This document shows positions 56,555-64,000 of a stretch of DNA of 64,000 nt, piece by piece. The notes beneath the pieces were generated by a model. The model had not been told where the DNA came from. It saw only the letters and a program-made list of their open reading frames with translations, and searched no databases. How positions within the stretch are numbered: the stretch's first letter is position 1; each line of letters starts with the position of its first letter. This DNA is from CAZTZY01 sp964617765 (GTDB lineage: Bacteria; Pseudomonadota; Gammaproteobacteria; Pseudomonadales; DT-91). The translations under genes and the position numbers were made by a program. The stretch spans positions 30,078 to 94,077 of the forward strand of contig CAZTZY010000001.1 in NCBI GenBank assembly GCA_964617765.1, given 5' to 3'.

Positions 56555-57033
56555 ACGTGATTCGTCACACCCATCTTACGAGTCATTTCCCTTAAAAATA
56601 CCATGAACCATGGCCACAATAATGCACCCGCTAATGGTGACAACAAAAACACAGGATGTATTGGCACATTACCAACAATCTTGCTTATCCATAGCTCAAT
56701 AAGTTGTGCCATTGCCAGTAATAGAAAGATAAAAAATGCTTGCTGCCATACTCCTAACATTCGTAATTTTTGATAGGTAAAGAGTATAAGTGCGATAACT
56801 ATCGTGTATGACAGCATATGCTTCCCCAATATACTGGCCGTCAGGCTATCCTGAAACAAACCCACTAACATAGCCATAAATAAACCGCATCGCTCAGGGA
56901 TTGTTAGAGCCCAGTATATGAGTACTATCAAGGTAAATTCCGGGCGAAGCCATAATGCCCAGGTGGGAAATGGAAAAACAGACAAACACATAACAATAAA
57001 AAATGAGCCTATTATCAGGCTATTGGCCTTCAT
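56551..57033 (-). CDS. mreD: Rod shape-determining protein MreD
   Basis: 160 residues from the ATG at 57033, which has GAGGG eight bases upstream inside the end of mreC. The longer open frame adds a Cys-rich stretch inside mreC that is not part of the family. Five hydrophobic helices include RPEFTLIVLIYWALTIPERC and GLFMAMLVGLFQDSL, as in MreD. It is a membrane partner of MreC, RodA and PBP2 in the elongasome. Confidence 0.92.
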   Translation of the reverse strand: MKANSLIIGSFFIVMCLSVFPFPTWALWLRPEFTLIVLIYWALTIPERCGLFMAMLVGLFQDSLTASILGKHMLSYTIVIALILFTYQKLRMLGVWQQAFFIFLLLAMAQLIELWISKIVGNVPIHPVFLLSPLAGALLWPWFMVFLREMTRKMGVTNHV

Positions 57034-57865
57034 GGCCATTACCCTCTTCAAACAACAACAACACGTGACGCGCCCTATCAAGATGCGCATAAGGCTGAGC
57101 CTTAACTATGGCAAACGTTAATCCTGTGTCGCGACGCACTTCTTTCACTCGAGCAACAGGATAACCCAGAGGAAAAACGTCACCCAAACCGGATGTAATC
57201 AGTACGTCTCCTTCAACAATATCAGTTGTCATGGCAACATGCGGCAAACTTAACTCAGTAAAGTTACTTGTTCCTTCAGCAATCAAGCGCACACCATTAC
57301 GACTTACCTGAACGGGTATAGCATGGCGCAGATCAGAAATCAGCAATACTCGCGAAGTTGTTGCCGAGACCTCCATCACTTGGCCAAAGAGACCATTAGC
57401 GTCTATTACCGCCTGACCCACAAAGACATCATCCATGCTTCCCTTGTTAAGCATGACATAGTGTAATAATGGATCCGGTGAAACTGCGATAATTTCTGCA
57501 ACCAAAACATTTTCTTCGAGCAGCTTGGTAGAATTAAGCAATTCGCGAAGACGCACATTCTCTATAGTTAATGCGGCAAACTGTTGCAGCTTGGCTTGTA
57601 AAACAAGATTGTCTGCCTCAAGACGGGTATTCTCGATCTGCAACTCCTCGCGACTGACAAGCTGGTGATTACTCCAATCAGAAAAAAAACGGGGAATATT
57701 GACGAACACAAATACGGGTTGCGTCAATGAAACAAGGGAAGATTTTAAGACCGTGAAATAATCAGTTTTGTAGTCTACAAACAATACAGCAAGTGCAATC
57801 AGGCTAACGAATATAGCACGTAACGTAAGCGATGAATCTTTCCGGAATAACGGCTTGATAAGCAC
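57020..57865 (-). CDS. mreC: Rod shape-determining protein MreC
   Basis: 281 residues beginning at a GTG (57865). One N-terminal membrane helix (about 18-33) is followed by a coiled coil (SREELQIENTRLEADNLVLQ, 75-115) and the beta-barrel domain with DANGLFGQVMEVSATTSRVL, ISDLRHAIPVQVSRNG and ITSGLGDVFPLGYPVARV. It links cytoplasmic MreB to the periplasmic wall synthases. It lies 20 bases after mreB. Confidence 0.94.
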   Translation of the reverse strand: MLIKPLFRKDSSLTLRAIFVSLIALAVLFVDYKTDYFTVLKSSLVSLTQPVFVFVNIPRFFSDWSNHQLVSREELQIENTRLEADNLVLQAKLQQFAALTIENVRLRELLNSTKLLEENVLVAEIIAVSPDPLLHYVMLNKGSMDDVFVGQAVIDANGLFGQVMEVSATTSRVLLISDLRHAIPVQVSRNGVRLIAEGTSNFTELSLPHVAMTTDIVEGDVLITSGLGDVFPLGYPVARVKEVRRDTGLTFAIVKAQPYAHLDRARHVLLLFEEGNGHEGQ

Positions 57866-57885
57866 CTACCTTAGAAAATACAGCT

Positions 57886-58923
57886 TTATTCCGAAGACAA
57901 TAAATCAAGCTTGTGCAGATCCATCATTTCCAATGCCTTGCCACCACCTCGCGCAACACAAGTTAATGGATCTTCAGCAATAAAAACTGGCAAGCCTGTT
58001 TCAGCTGCAATCAACTTATCGAGGTTTCTTAATAATGCACCACCACCGGTAAGATAAATACCGCGCTCGGCGATATCAGAAGCCAATTCTGGCGGTGACT
58101 GCTCCAAGGCACTTTTTACTGCCGTCACTATCCCTTTTAAAGGCTCTTGCAAAGCTTCAAGAATCTCAACACTGGTCAGTGTAAAACTTCTCGGCACACC
58201 CTCTGCCAAATTACGACCACGCACATCAATTTCACGTATTTCACCGCCAATATACGCATTTCCCACTTCAAACTTGATACGCTCAGCCGTAGCTTCACCA
58301 ATTAAACTGCCAAACTTCTTGCGCACATATGAAACGATTGCTTCATCAAAGCGGTCACCACCGATACGAACCGAATCGGAATAAACAATGCCACTTAAAG
58401 AAATAATAGCAATTTCGGTCGTGCCTCCACCAATATCCACCACCATGGAACCACGCGCCTCATGAACAGGCAATCCCGCTCCAATTGCTGCTGCCATTGG
58501 CTCTTCAATCAAACGCACATCTCTGGCACCCGCACCGTATGCTGATTCCCTGATGGCTCGACGCTCTACCTGGGTCGATTTACAAGGCACGCAAATCAAC
58601 ACTCGGGGTGATGGCGGAATAAGTGTATTTTCATGAACCTTGGCGATAAAACTTTGCAACATCTTTTCAGTGACCTGAAAATCGGCAATGACACCATCTT
58701 TTAAAGGTCTGATTGCAGTAATATTACCCGGCGTTCTACCCAGCATACGCTTGGCATCAGTACCGACTGCTTCTATCGTTTTTATGCCGTTATGTATTCG
58801 AATAGCCACAACCGATGGCTCATCCAATACTATTCCTTTATCGCGCACATAAATAATCGTGTTGGCTGTACCTAAATCGATGGAGAGATCATTGGAAAAA
58901 TAGCCACGAATTTTTTTAAACAT
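57886..58923 (-). CDS. mreB: Rod shape-determining protein MreB (actin-like)
   Basis: 345 residues with the actin-fold nucleotide motifs: IDLGTANTIIYV (phosphate 1), VDIGGGTTEIAIISL (phosphate 2), EEPMAAAIGAGLPV and YLTGGGALLRNLD (adenosine loop). It polymerises under the inner membrane and positions wall synthesis. First gene of mreBCD-maf-rng-yhdP and divergent from gatC across about 200 bases that should hold both promoters. Confidence 0.97.
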   Translation of the reverse strand: MFKKIRGYFSNDLSIDLGTANTIIYVRDKGIVLDEPSVVAIRIHNGIKTIEAVGTDAKRMLGRTPGNITAIRPLKDGVIADFQVTEKMLQSFIAKVHENTLIPPSPRVLICVPCKSTQVERRAIRESAYGAGARDVRLIEEPMAAAIGAGLPVHEARGSMVVDIGGGTTEIAIISLSGIVYSDSVRIGGDRFDEAIVSYVRKKFGSLIGEATAERIKFEVGNAYIGGEIREIDVRGRNLAEGVPRSFTLTSVEILEALQEPLKGIVTAVKSALEQSPPELASDIAERGIYLTGGGALLRNLDKLIAAETGLPVFIAEDPLTCVARGGGKALEMMDLHKLDLLSSE

Positions 58924-59124
58924 GAAAAAAACCTAAATCTGAAATATGGATAAATTGATTCTAAAGCTTGCCATTGTAGGGCAAATTGCGCTCTAAATGC
59001 TAGCAATATGCTCAGCCAACTTTCCGTAAAACCCGCCAATATTTTGGGCAAGCTGCAATTTTATGTTAACTTACGCAGCCTGTTTAGCAGGAACAAGTAC
59101 CAGACAACTTTTTGGAGCACATTT

Positions 59125-59412
59125 ATGTCCATTTCCAGGGACACCATTGCAAAAGTCGCTCATTTGGCACGCATTAACCTGAGTGACGAAGAAATACCCA
59201 AAATCACACAAAGTATCAGCGATATTTTAGCGTTAATTGACAAGATGCAGGCTGCCAATACTACCAATATCGAGCCACTTGCCAATCCTCATGATGCTAT
59301 CCAGCGTCTCAGGGAAGATGCAGTTACTGCCATCGACGAGCGCGAAAAACTGCTCAAAAATGCACCTGCATCGGAAGATGGTCTTTTTCTTGTCCCTAAA
59401 GTTATCGAATAA
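59125..59412 (+). CDS. gatC: Aspartyl/glutamyl-tRNA amidotransferase subunit C
   Basis: 95 residues from the ATG at 59125, preceded by GGAG. The open frame continues upstream, but the family begins MSISRDTIAKVAHLARINLS. The C-terminal segment LREDAVTAIDEREKLLKNAP is typical. GatC stabilises GatA and GatB in the complex that converts Glu-tRNA(Gln) and/or Asp-tRNA(Asn) to the amide form. gatA follows after 11 bases. Confidence 0.95.
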   Translation: MSISRDTIAKVAHLARINLSDEEIPKITQSISDILALIDKMQAANTTNIEPLANPHDAIQRLREDAVTAIDEREKLLKNAPASEDGLFLVPKVIE

Positions 59413-59423
59413 CCGGAATTTGT

Positions 59424-60884
59424 ATGCATCAACACACAATCACCCAATTGATTAAAGGTTTACGCCAGAAAGACTTTTCCAGCACAGAACTTACCCGGCA
59501 TTTTATAGAGCGCATTAAAAAACATGACACTCAAGTTAACAGCTTTATCACTGTTACTGAAGAAAGGGCATTGAGCCAGGCTTTGGCGGCTGATGAACGC
59601 TTGAAACGTGGCGGTGAAATACCCGCATTATGTGGCATTCCGCTGGCACACAAGGATATTTTCTGTACTGACGGCATCCGCACCAGTTGCGGCTCAAAAA
59701 TGCTCGATAATTTTATTGCTCCCTACAACGCCACCATTATTGAAAATTTCAATAATGCCGGAGCGGTGACTTTGGGAAAAACCAACATGGACGAGTTCGC
59801 CATGGGTTCCTCTAACGAAACCAGTTTTTATGGCCCTGTAAAAAATCCATGGAATCTTAAAGCTGTACCCGGCGGATCTTCGGGCGGCTCAGCGGCCTCG
59901 GTAGCCGCTCTTTTTGCACCTGCCTCCACCGGCTCAGACACGGGTGGATCCATAAGACAGCCGGCTGCATTCTGCGGTTTAACTGGCTTAAAACCCACAT
60001 ATGGCAGCGTATCCCGTTATGGAATGATTGCCTTTGCCTCCAGTCTTGATCAGGCCGGCCCTATTGCCCGCACTGCAGAAGATGCAGCGCTACTGATGAA
60101 TGTCATGGCAGGTTTTGATGAAAAGGATTCCACCAGCATGCAGCGCCCTGCTGAAGATTTTACTTCCTCATTAACCAAAAGTGTTGCGGGATTAACAATT
60201 GGCCTGCCCAAGGAATATTTTTCTACGGATCTTGATCCGGATATTGCTCAACTCATCAACAACGCTATTAAAACACTGGAAAAAGCGGGTGCCATTTTCA
60301 AGGAAGTCAGCCTGCCACATTCCGATCTAGCCGTCTCTGCTTATTATGTTATTGCGCCTGCTGAAGCGTCAGCAAATCTGTCACGTTTTGATGGTGTTCG
60401 ATATGGCTACCGCTGCCCAAATCCGGCTAATCTGGAAGACCTTTACAAACGTACACGTGCAGAAGGTTTTGGCACTGAAGTTAAACGTCGCATACTGGTT
60501 GGCACCTATGCATTATCAGCAGGATTTTACGATGCCTATTATCGCCAGGCCCAAAAAGTGCGTCGCCTGATAAAAAACGATTTTACTACAGCGCTAAATG
60601 ATGTTGATTTAATTCTCGGCCCCACAGCACCCTCACCGGCATTTAATATCGGCGAAAAAACTTCCGATCCTGTACAAATGTATCTAGAAGACATTTATAC
60701 GATTGCGGTTAATCTGGCCGGCCTTCCTGCGCTATCTATTCCCTGCGGATTTAAAAATGATTTACCTATTGGCCTGCAATTAATTGGCAAGCCTTTTGAT
60801 GACTCATTACTTTTAAATGTTGCACATCAATATCAACAAATGAGCGATTGGCACTTAAAAACAGCCAATTTCGCCAAACAATAA
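59424..60884 (+). CDS. gatA: Aspartyl/glutamyl-tRNA amidotransferase subunit A
   Basis: 486 residues of the amidase-signature family. The catalytic Ser-cisSer-Lys triad is visible in GIPLAHKDIFCTDG (Lys), PGGSSGGSAASVAALFAPAS (cis-Ser) and GSDTGGSIRQPAAFCG (nucleophile Ser). It releases ammonia from glutamine and channels it to GatB. gatB follows 11 bases after the stop. Confidence 0.97.
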   Translation: MHQHTITQLIKGLRQKDFSSTELTRHFIERIKKHDTQVNSFITVTEERALSQALAADERLKRGGEIPALCGIPLAHKDIFCTDGIRTSCGSKMLDNFIAPYNATIIENFNNAGAVTLGKTNMDEFAMGSSNETSFYGPVKNPWNLKAVPGGSSGGSAASVAALFAPASTGSDTGGSIRQPAAFCGLTGLKPTYGSVSRYGMIAFASSLDQAGPIARTAEDAALLMNVMAGFDEKDSTSMQRPAEDFTSSLTKSVAGLTIGLPKEYFSTDLDPDIAQLINNAIKTLEKAGAIFKEVSLPHSDLAVSAYYVIAPAEASANLSRFDGVRYGYRCPNPANLEDLYKRTRAEGFGTEVKRRILVGTYALSAGFYDAYYRQAQKVRRLIKNDFTTALNDVDLILGPTAPSPAFNIGEKTSDPVQMYLEDIYTIAVNLAGLPALSIPCGFKNDLPIGLQLIGKPFDDSLLLNVAHQYQQMSDWHLKTANFAKQ

Positions 60885-60895
60885 GGGATTCCACC

Positions 60896-62338
60896 ATGCA
60901 ATGGGAAACTGTTATTGGCCTTGAAGTACACGTACAACTGGCAACCCAATCCAAGATCTTTTCTGGCTCATCGACCTCGTTTGGCGCCGAACCTAACGCA
61001 CATGCCAATGTTGTTGATTTGGCTTTACCGGGCACTTTACCTGTAGTCAATAAAGCGGCGGTATTTTCTGCCATAAAATTTGGTTTGGCTGTCGGTGCTG
61101 ACATCAATAAACATTCTGTTTTCGAACGTAAAAACTATTTCTATCCTGATTCACCTAAAGGCTACCAAACCAGCCAAATGGATTTCCCTATTGTTGGCAA
61201 AGGGAATGTAGTCATTCACCTGAATGACGGTTCCAGCAAAACAATTCGCATTCATCATGCGCATCTTGAAGAAGATGCCGGAAAATCATTACATGAAGAT
61301 TTTCATGGTTGCACCGGCATTGACTTGAATCGCGCAGGTACACCATTGATTGAAATCGTTTCCGAGCCAGACATGCGTAATGCTGAAGAGGCTGTTGCCT
61401 ATGCCAAAAAATTGCACTCTATTGTAACCAGCCTTGGCATTTCCGATGGCGAGATGTCACAAGGTTCTATGCGCTTTGATGTCAATATTTCTGTTCGGCA
61501 TAAAGGTGAAGAAAAACTGGGGACCCGCACTGAAACCAAAAATCTTAACTCCTTTAAATTCATGGAAGATGCTATTCACCAGGAAGTGGCGCGGCAAATT
61601 GATATTCTTGAAGATGGCGGGAAAATTACTCAGGAAACACGCCTTTATAATGGGGATACCGGGAAGTCGCGCTCCATGCGCAGCAAGGAAGAGGCTAATG
61701 ATTATCGTTATTTCCCCTGCCCCGATTTATTGCCTGTTGAAATTGATCAACAAACAATTGAAACAATTCGTGCTGATTTGCCAGAACTTCCCGATCAACG
61801 CAAAACCCGTTTGATCGATAGCTATGGTTTATCGGACTATGACGCCAGCATCATTGCTTCCGATAAGGATTTCTCAGGTTATTTTGAAACCACTGCAAAA
61901 CTTTGTGACGATGCAAAACTTGCAGCAAACTGGGCGATGGGTGAGTTGCTGGCATTACTCAACAAAAATGGCATTACTATTTTACAGAGTCCGATATCAG
62001 CCACACAATTGGGTGCTTTGATTCTTCGCATCAAAGACGGCACTATTTCTGGCAAAATTGCCAAACAGGTTTTTGAGGCCATGTATAACGGCGAAGGCGA
62101 TGCAGATGGCATTATTAATGCCAAGGGTTTCAAACAAGTCTCTGATGAGGGTGCTATTTCCAAAATTATTGAAGACATTCTGGCCGCAAACCCTGAACAG
62201 GTTTCACAATATAAAACGGCAGACGAAGCCAAACGCAAAAAAATGACCGGATTTTTTGTCGGGCAAATTATGAAAGCCTCAAAAGGGCAAGCTAACCCCG
62301 AATTAGTCAATAAACTGTTAATACAGAAACTGGTTTAA
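60896..62338 (+). CDS. gatB: Aspartyl/glutamyl-tRNA amidotransferase subunit B
   Basis: 480 residues from the ATG at 60896; the longer frame starts inside gatA. Family landmarks are WETVIGLEVHVQLATQSKIF, KNYFYPDSPKGYQTSQMDFP, HLEEDAGKSLHEDF, TRTETKNLNSFKFMEDAI and EANDYRYFPCPDLLPVEI. A C-terminal YqeY-like helical tail binds tRNA. It phosphorylates and amidates the mischarged aminoacyl-tRNA. Confidence 0.97.
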   Translation: MQWETVIGLEVHVQLATQSKIFSGSSTSFGAEPNAHANVVDLALPGTLPVVNKAAVFSAIKFGLAVGADINKHSVFERKNYFYPDSPKGYQTSQMDFPIVGKGNVVIHLNDGSSKTIRIHHAHLEEDAGKSLHEDFHGCTGIDLNRAGTPLIEIVSEPDMRNAEEAVAYAKKLHSIVTSLGISDGEMSQGSMRFDVNISVRHKGEEKLGTRTETKNLNSFKFMEDAIHQEVARQIDILEDGGKITQETRLYNGDTGKSRSMRSKEEANDYRYFPCPDLLPVEIDQQTIETIRADLPELPDQRKTRLIDSYGLSDYDASIIASDKDFSGYFETTAKLCDDAKLAANWAMGELLALLNKNGITILQSPISATQLGALILRIKDGTISGKIAKQVFEAMYNGEGDADGIINAKGFKQVSDEGAISKIIEDILAANPEQVSQYKTADEAKRKKMTGFFVGQIMKASKGQANPELVNKLLIQKLV

Positions 62339-62346
62339 ATCAGGAA

Positions 62347-62646
62347 ATGAATATGAAGAAAAAAGATAAAGCCGAAATACTGGATGAAGTATGGACCGAA
62401 GAACGTGTGCGATCTTTTCTTGACCTGGTGCCGCCATCAGGTATCAACGCGGATTTCCATGCGCTGTACACTGCCTATAAATGCATGCGCCTGGATAACT
62501 TTGAAGAGTTTGTCGATTTTTTTAACCTTGCCAAACGTAATTTTGATGCCACCAACCAAAATGGTGAAACGGTTCTGGATATCATAAAGCAACATCGCCA
62601 AGGAGCAGACTATGCCACTGCACTGGAACAGGGTCGCTCCCATTAA
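62347..62646 (+). CDS. PA4642 family protein, unknown function
   Basis: 99 residues (98 or so if the second ATG at 62353 is used; AGGA sits better for that one). It is an acidic and basic helical protein with DEVWTEERVRSFLDLVPPSG, ADFHALYTAYKCMRLDNFEE and NQNGETVLDII, which match the PA4642 family of Pseudomonas and marine gammaproteobacteria. Its function is unknown. It follows gatB by eight bases and is probably co-transcribed with gatCAB. Confidence 0.85.
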   Translation: MNMKKKDKAEILDEVWTEERVRSFLDLVPPSGINADFHALYTAYKCMRLDNFEEFVDFFNLAKRNFDATNQNGETVLDIIKQHRQGADYATALEQGRSH

Positions 62647-62726
62647 ACCTATTCAGATAACGCATTGGTTTACTGACAAGCTAAAATCAATGCGCTACTC
62701 TTGTTAAAAAATAAGAACTGATAATT

Positions 62727-63860
62727 ATGATCATCGACGCCTATATACCCGATGACTTTAAAAGAAACTTTGACACTCTTTATAAAGCACGTGTGTTGTT
62801 GGCTATTATTTCGGTTTATTCGATACTACTGGTTTTCATAGGATTATGGCTTTTTTTTATCGCCAGCGTATCCGAGCTTGGCAGAAACCTGGGTACCATC
62901 ATTTTATCCACCATGCTGGCCGGTTATTTTATTGCTGCCGCCGCCATCCGATACAAATCCTGGTTCAGCATTTCCTCTCACATTACGGTAGGCGTCACTG
63001 CCGCGGGTATTGCTTCAGGCATTTTACTTTCAGGCGGCCCTTTATATGCCCCCGCTACCGCAATGAATATTCTGCCCGTCATTATGGCCTTTGTACTCAT
63101 CGGTAAACGCGCCGGTCTTCTCTGGACACAAATCATTCTTACTGTCCATGTCAGTTTTATGGTGGCCATTTCCTATGGCATTCATTTCACACAGCTTCTC
63201 ACTATTGAAATGCTACCCACACAGCATCTGGCCCACTGGATAATTACCTATACTGCCATGATTGGCCTTATGATCATTTTCGATAGCCTCAATATGCGCC
63301 TTAAGGCTGATCGTGATGCAGAACGCCAAAAGTTTGAACATCTTGCCTCTCACGACCCGTTAACGAATCTGGCCAACCGCTTACAGTTTGATATCAGCCT
63401 GAATAAATCGATGAATCGGGGTGATCGCCACCAAAAAATGACCGCTTTGTTTTATATTGACCTGGATGGGTTTAAACCGATTAACGACAATCTGGGCCAT
63501 GATGCCGGTGATATCGTGCTGCAAGAAATCAGTTTGCGTTTAGAAGCCAGTGTGCGCGAAATGGATACTGTTGCACGTCTAGGGGGTGACGAGTTCGGCA
63601 TCATTTTTGAGGATATCAGTGATACCAGTAAACTGACCTCCATCGCTGAAAAAATTCTCAAGGTTATGGCCAAACCGATTAAACAACTGAAAGATCGCCC
63701 TCAAATCAGTGGCAGTATTGGCATATCCATTTATCCATTACATACCAATAGCAAGGAAGAACTCATCAAATTTGCTGATCTGGCAATGTATGAAGCTAAA
63801 AAGACCAAAAACAATTGGGCTTTTTACTCCGATTCACTTTCTCCATCATCTGAAAAATGA
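62727..63860 (+). CDS. Membrane-anchored diguanylate cyclase (GGDEF)
   Basis: 377 residues. About six hydrophobic helices (25-190) form a MASE-like membrane sensor, followed by a GGDEF domain (about 205-370). This contains DPLTNLANRLQFD, YIDLDGFKPINDNLGHDAGD, the active-site RLGGDEFGIIFED and, five residues before it, the RxxD product-inhibition site (REMD). Both catalytic and inhibitory sites are intact, so it should make cyclic di-GMP under feedback control. There is no EAL domain. A terminator follows at about 70 bases. Confidence 0.93.
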   Translation: MIIDAYIPDDFKRNFDTLYKARVLLAIISVYSILLVFIGLWLFFIASVSELGRNLGTIILSTMLAGYFIAAAAIRYKSWFSISSHITVGVTAAGIASGILLSGGPLYAPATAMNILPVIMAFVLIGKRAGLLWTQIILTVHVSFMVAISYGIHFTQLLTIEMLPTQHLAHWIITYTAMIGLMIIFDSLNMRLKADRDAERQKFEHLASHDPLTNLANRLQFDISLNKSMNRGDRHQKMTALFYIDLDGFKPINDNLGHDAGDIVLQEISLRLEASVREMDTVARLGGDEFGIIFEDISDTSKLTSIAEKILKVMAKPIKQLKDRPQISGSIGISIYPLHTNSKEELIKFADLAMYEAKKTKNNWAFYSDSLSPSSEK

Positions 63861-63920
63861 TCGATAAGACCACTATAAATAACTCATAGATGAAAAGTTG
63901 TGAGCGCCTGATTTTCAGGC

Positions 63921-63952
63921 AAAAAAAAAAGCCGGGAAAACCCGGCCTTTTA
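63921..63952. terminator. Terminator after the GGDEF gene (probably bidirectional)
   Basis: GCCGGG (63931-63936) and CCCGGC (63941-63946) form a G+C-rich stem with an AAAA loop. It is followed by CTTTT on the plus strand and by ten T residues on the minus strand, so it can serve both directions. The remaining 48 bases to the window end hold nothing recognisable. Confidence 0.85.
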
Positions 63953-64000
63953 ATGTTAGCAACCTTGCTACCCTTCGATTTCATTTGTCCCTTTCCCTTA

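Overview
The window is bacterial chromosome from a gammaproteobacterium. The right third carries housekeeping blocks in the usual gammaproteobacterial order: kdsD-lptC-lptA-lptB-rpoN-(gap)-rapZ-ptsO-mgtE-darP, then mreBCD-maf-rng-yhdP divergent from gatCAB. A PA4642-family gene and a GGDEF protein follow. The genus cannot be named from the sequence alone. No rRNA, tRNA, CRISPR array, insertion sequence or phage gene was recognised.

Layout. (1) 1-4534, minus strand: a tightly overlapping five-gene operon. In transcription order it encodes an ICMT-like membrane methyltransferase, a 45-residue membrane peptide, a secreted FG-GAP/ASPIC-UnbV protein, a haem-oxygenase-fold di-iron protein and a fatty acid desaturase cut by the window edge. 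(2) 4790-8686: a secreted repeat protein. (3) 8954-15370: a complete ebo cluster in the order eboD-E-C-A-B-F. (4) 15684-19701, plus strand: two propeller proteins, the second a paralogue of the FG-GAP/UnbV protein in block 1. (5) 19782-26722, minus: two tandem paralogues fusing a di-haem peroxidase (MauG/CcpA type) to FG-GAP and ASPIC/UnbV domains, with a small secreted His-rich protein between them. (6) 26828-40319, minus: a very large lipoprotein and two surface proteins, one of about 2,340 residues. (7) 40952-42334: a DUF1329 outer-membrane protein. (8) 42679-63860: the housekeeping blocks.

How the genes may work together. The first 42 kb is almost entirely envelope, periplasmic or surface functions. 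The ebo genes are known from other bacteria to help move a precursor or product to the periplasm. Here they lie between two CRTAC1/UnbV-type paralogues, beside di-haem peroxidase fusions and close to a di-iron oxygenase, a desaturase and a membrane methyltransferase. I infer one accessory locus that makes, exports and oxidatively matures a lipid-like or aromatic product at the cell surface. That link is inferred from context and is not shown by the sequence. The right-hand part serves LPS transport (KdsD, LptCAB), nitrogen-sigma and PTS-Ntr regulation (RpoN, RapZ, NPr), Mg2+ uptake, cell shape (MreBCD) and tRNA amidation (GatCAB). kdsC, hpf and ptsN are missing from their usual places, and a short remnant resembling the start of PtsN survives between rpoN and rapZ.

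Coordinates use the start codon I judged most likely. Where this differs from the longest open frame, the reason is given.
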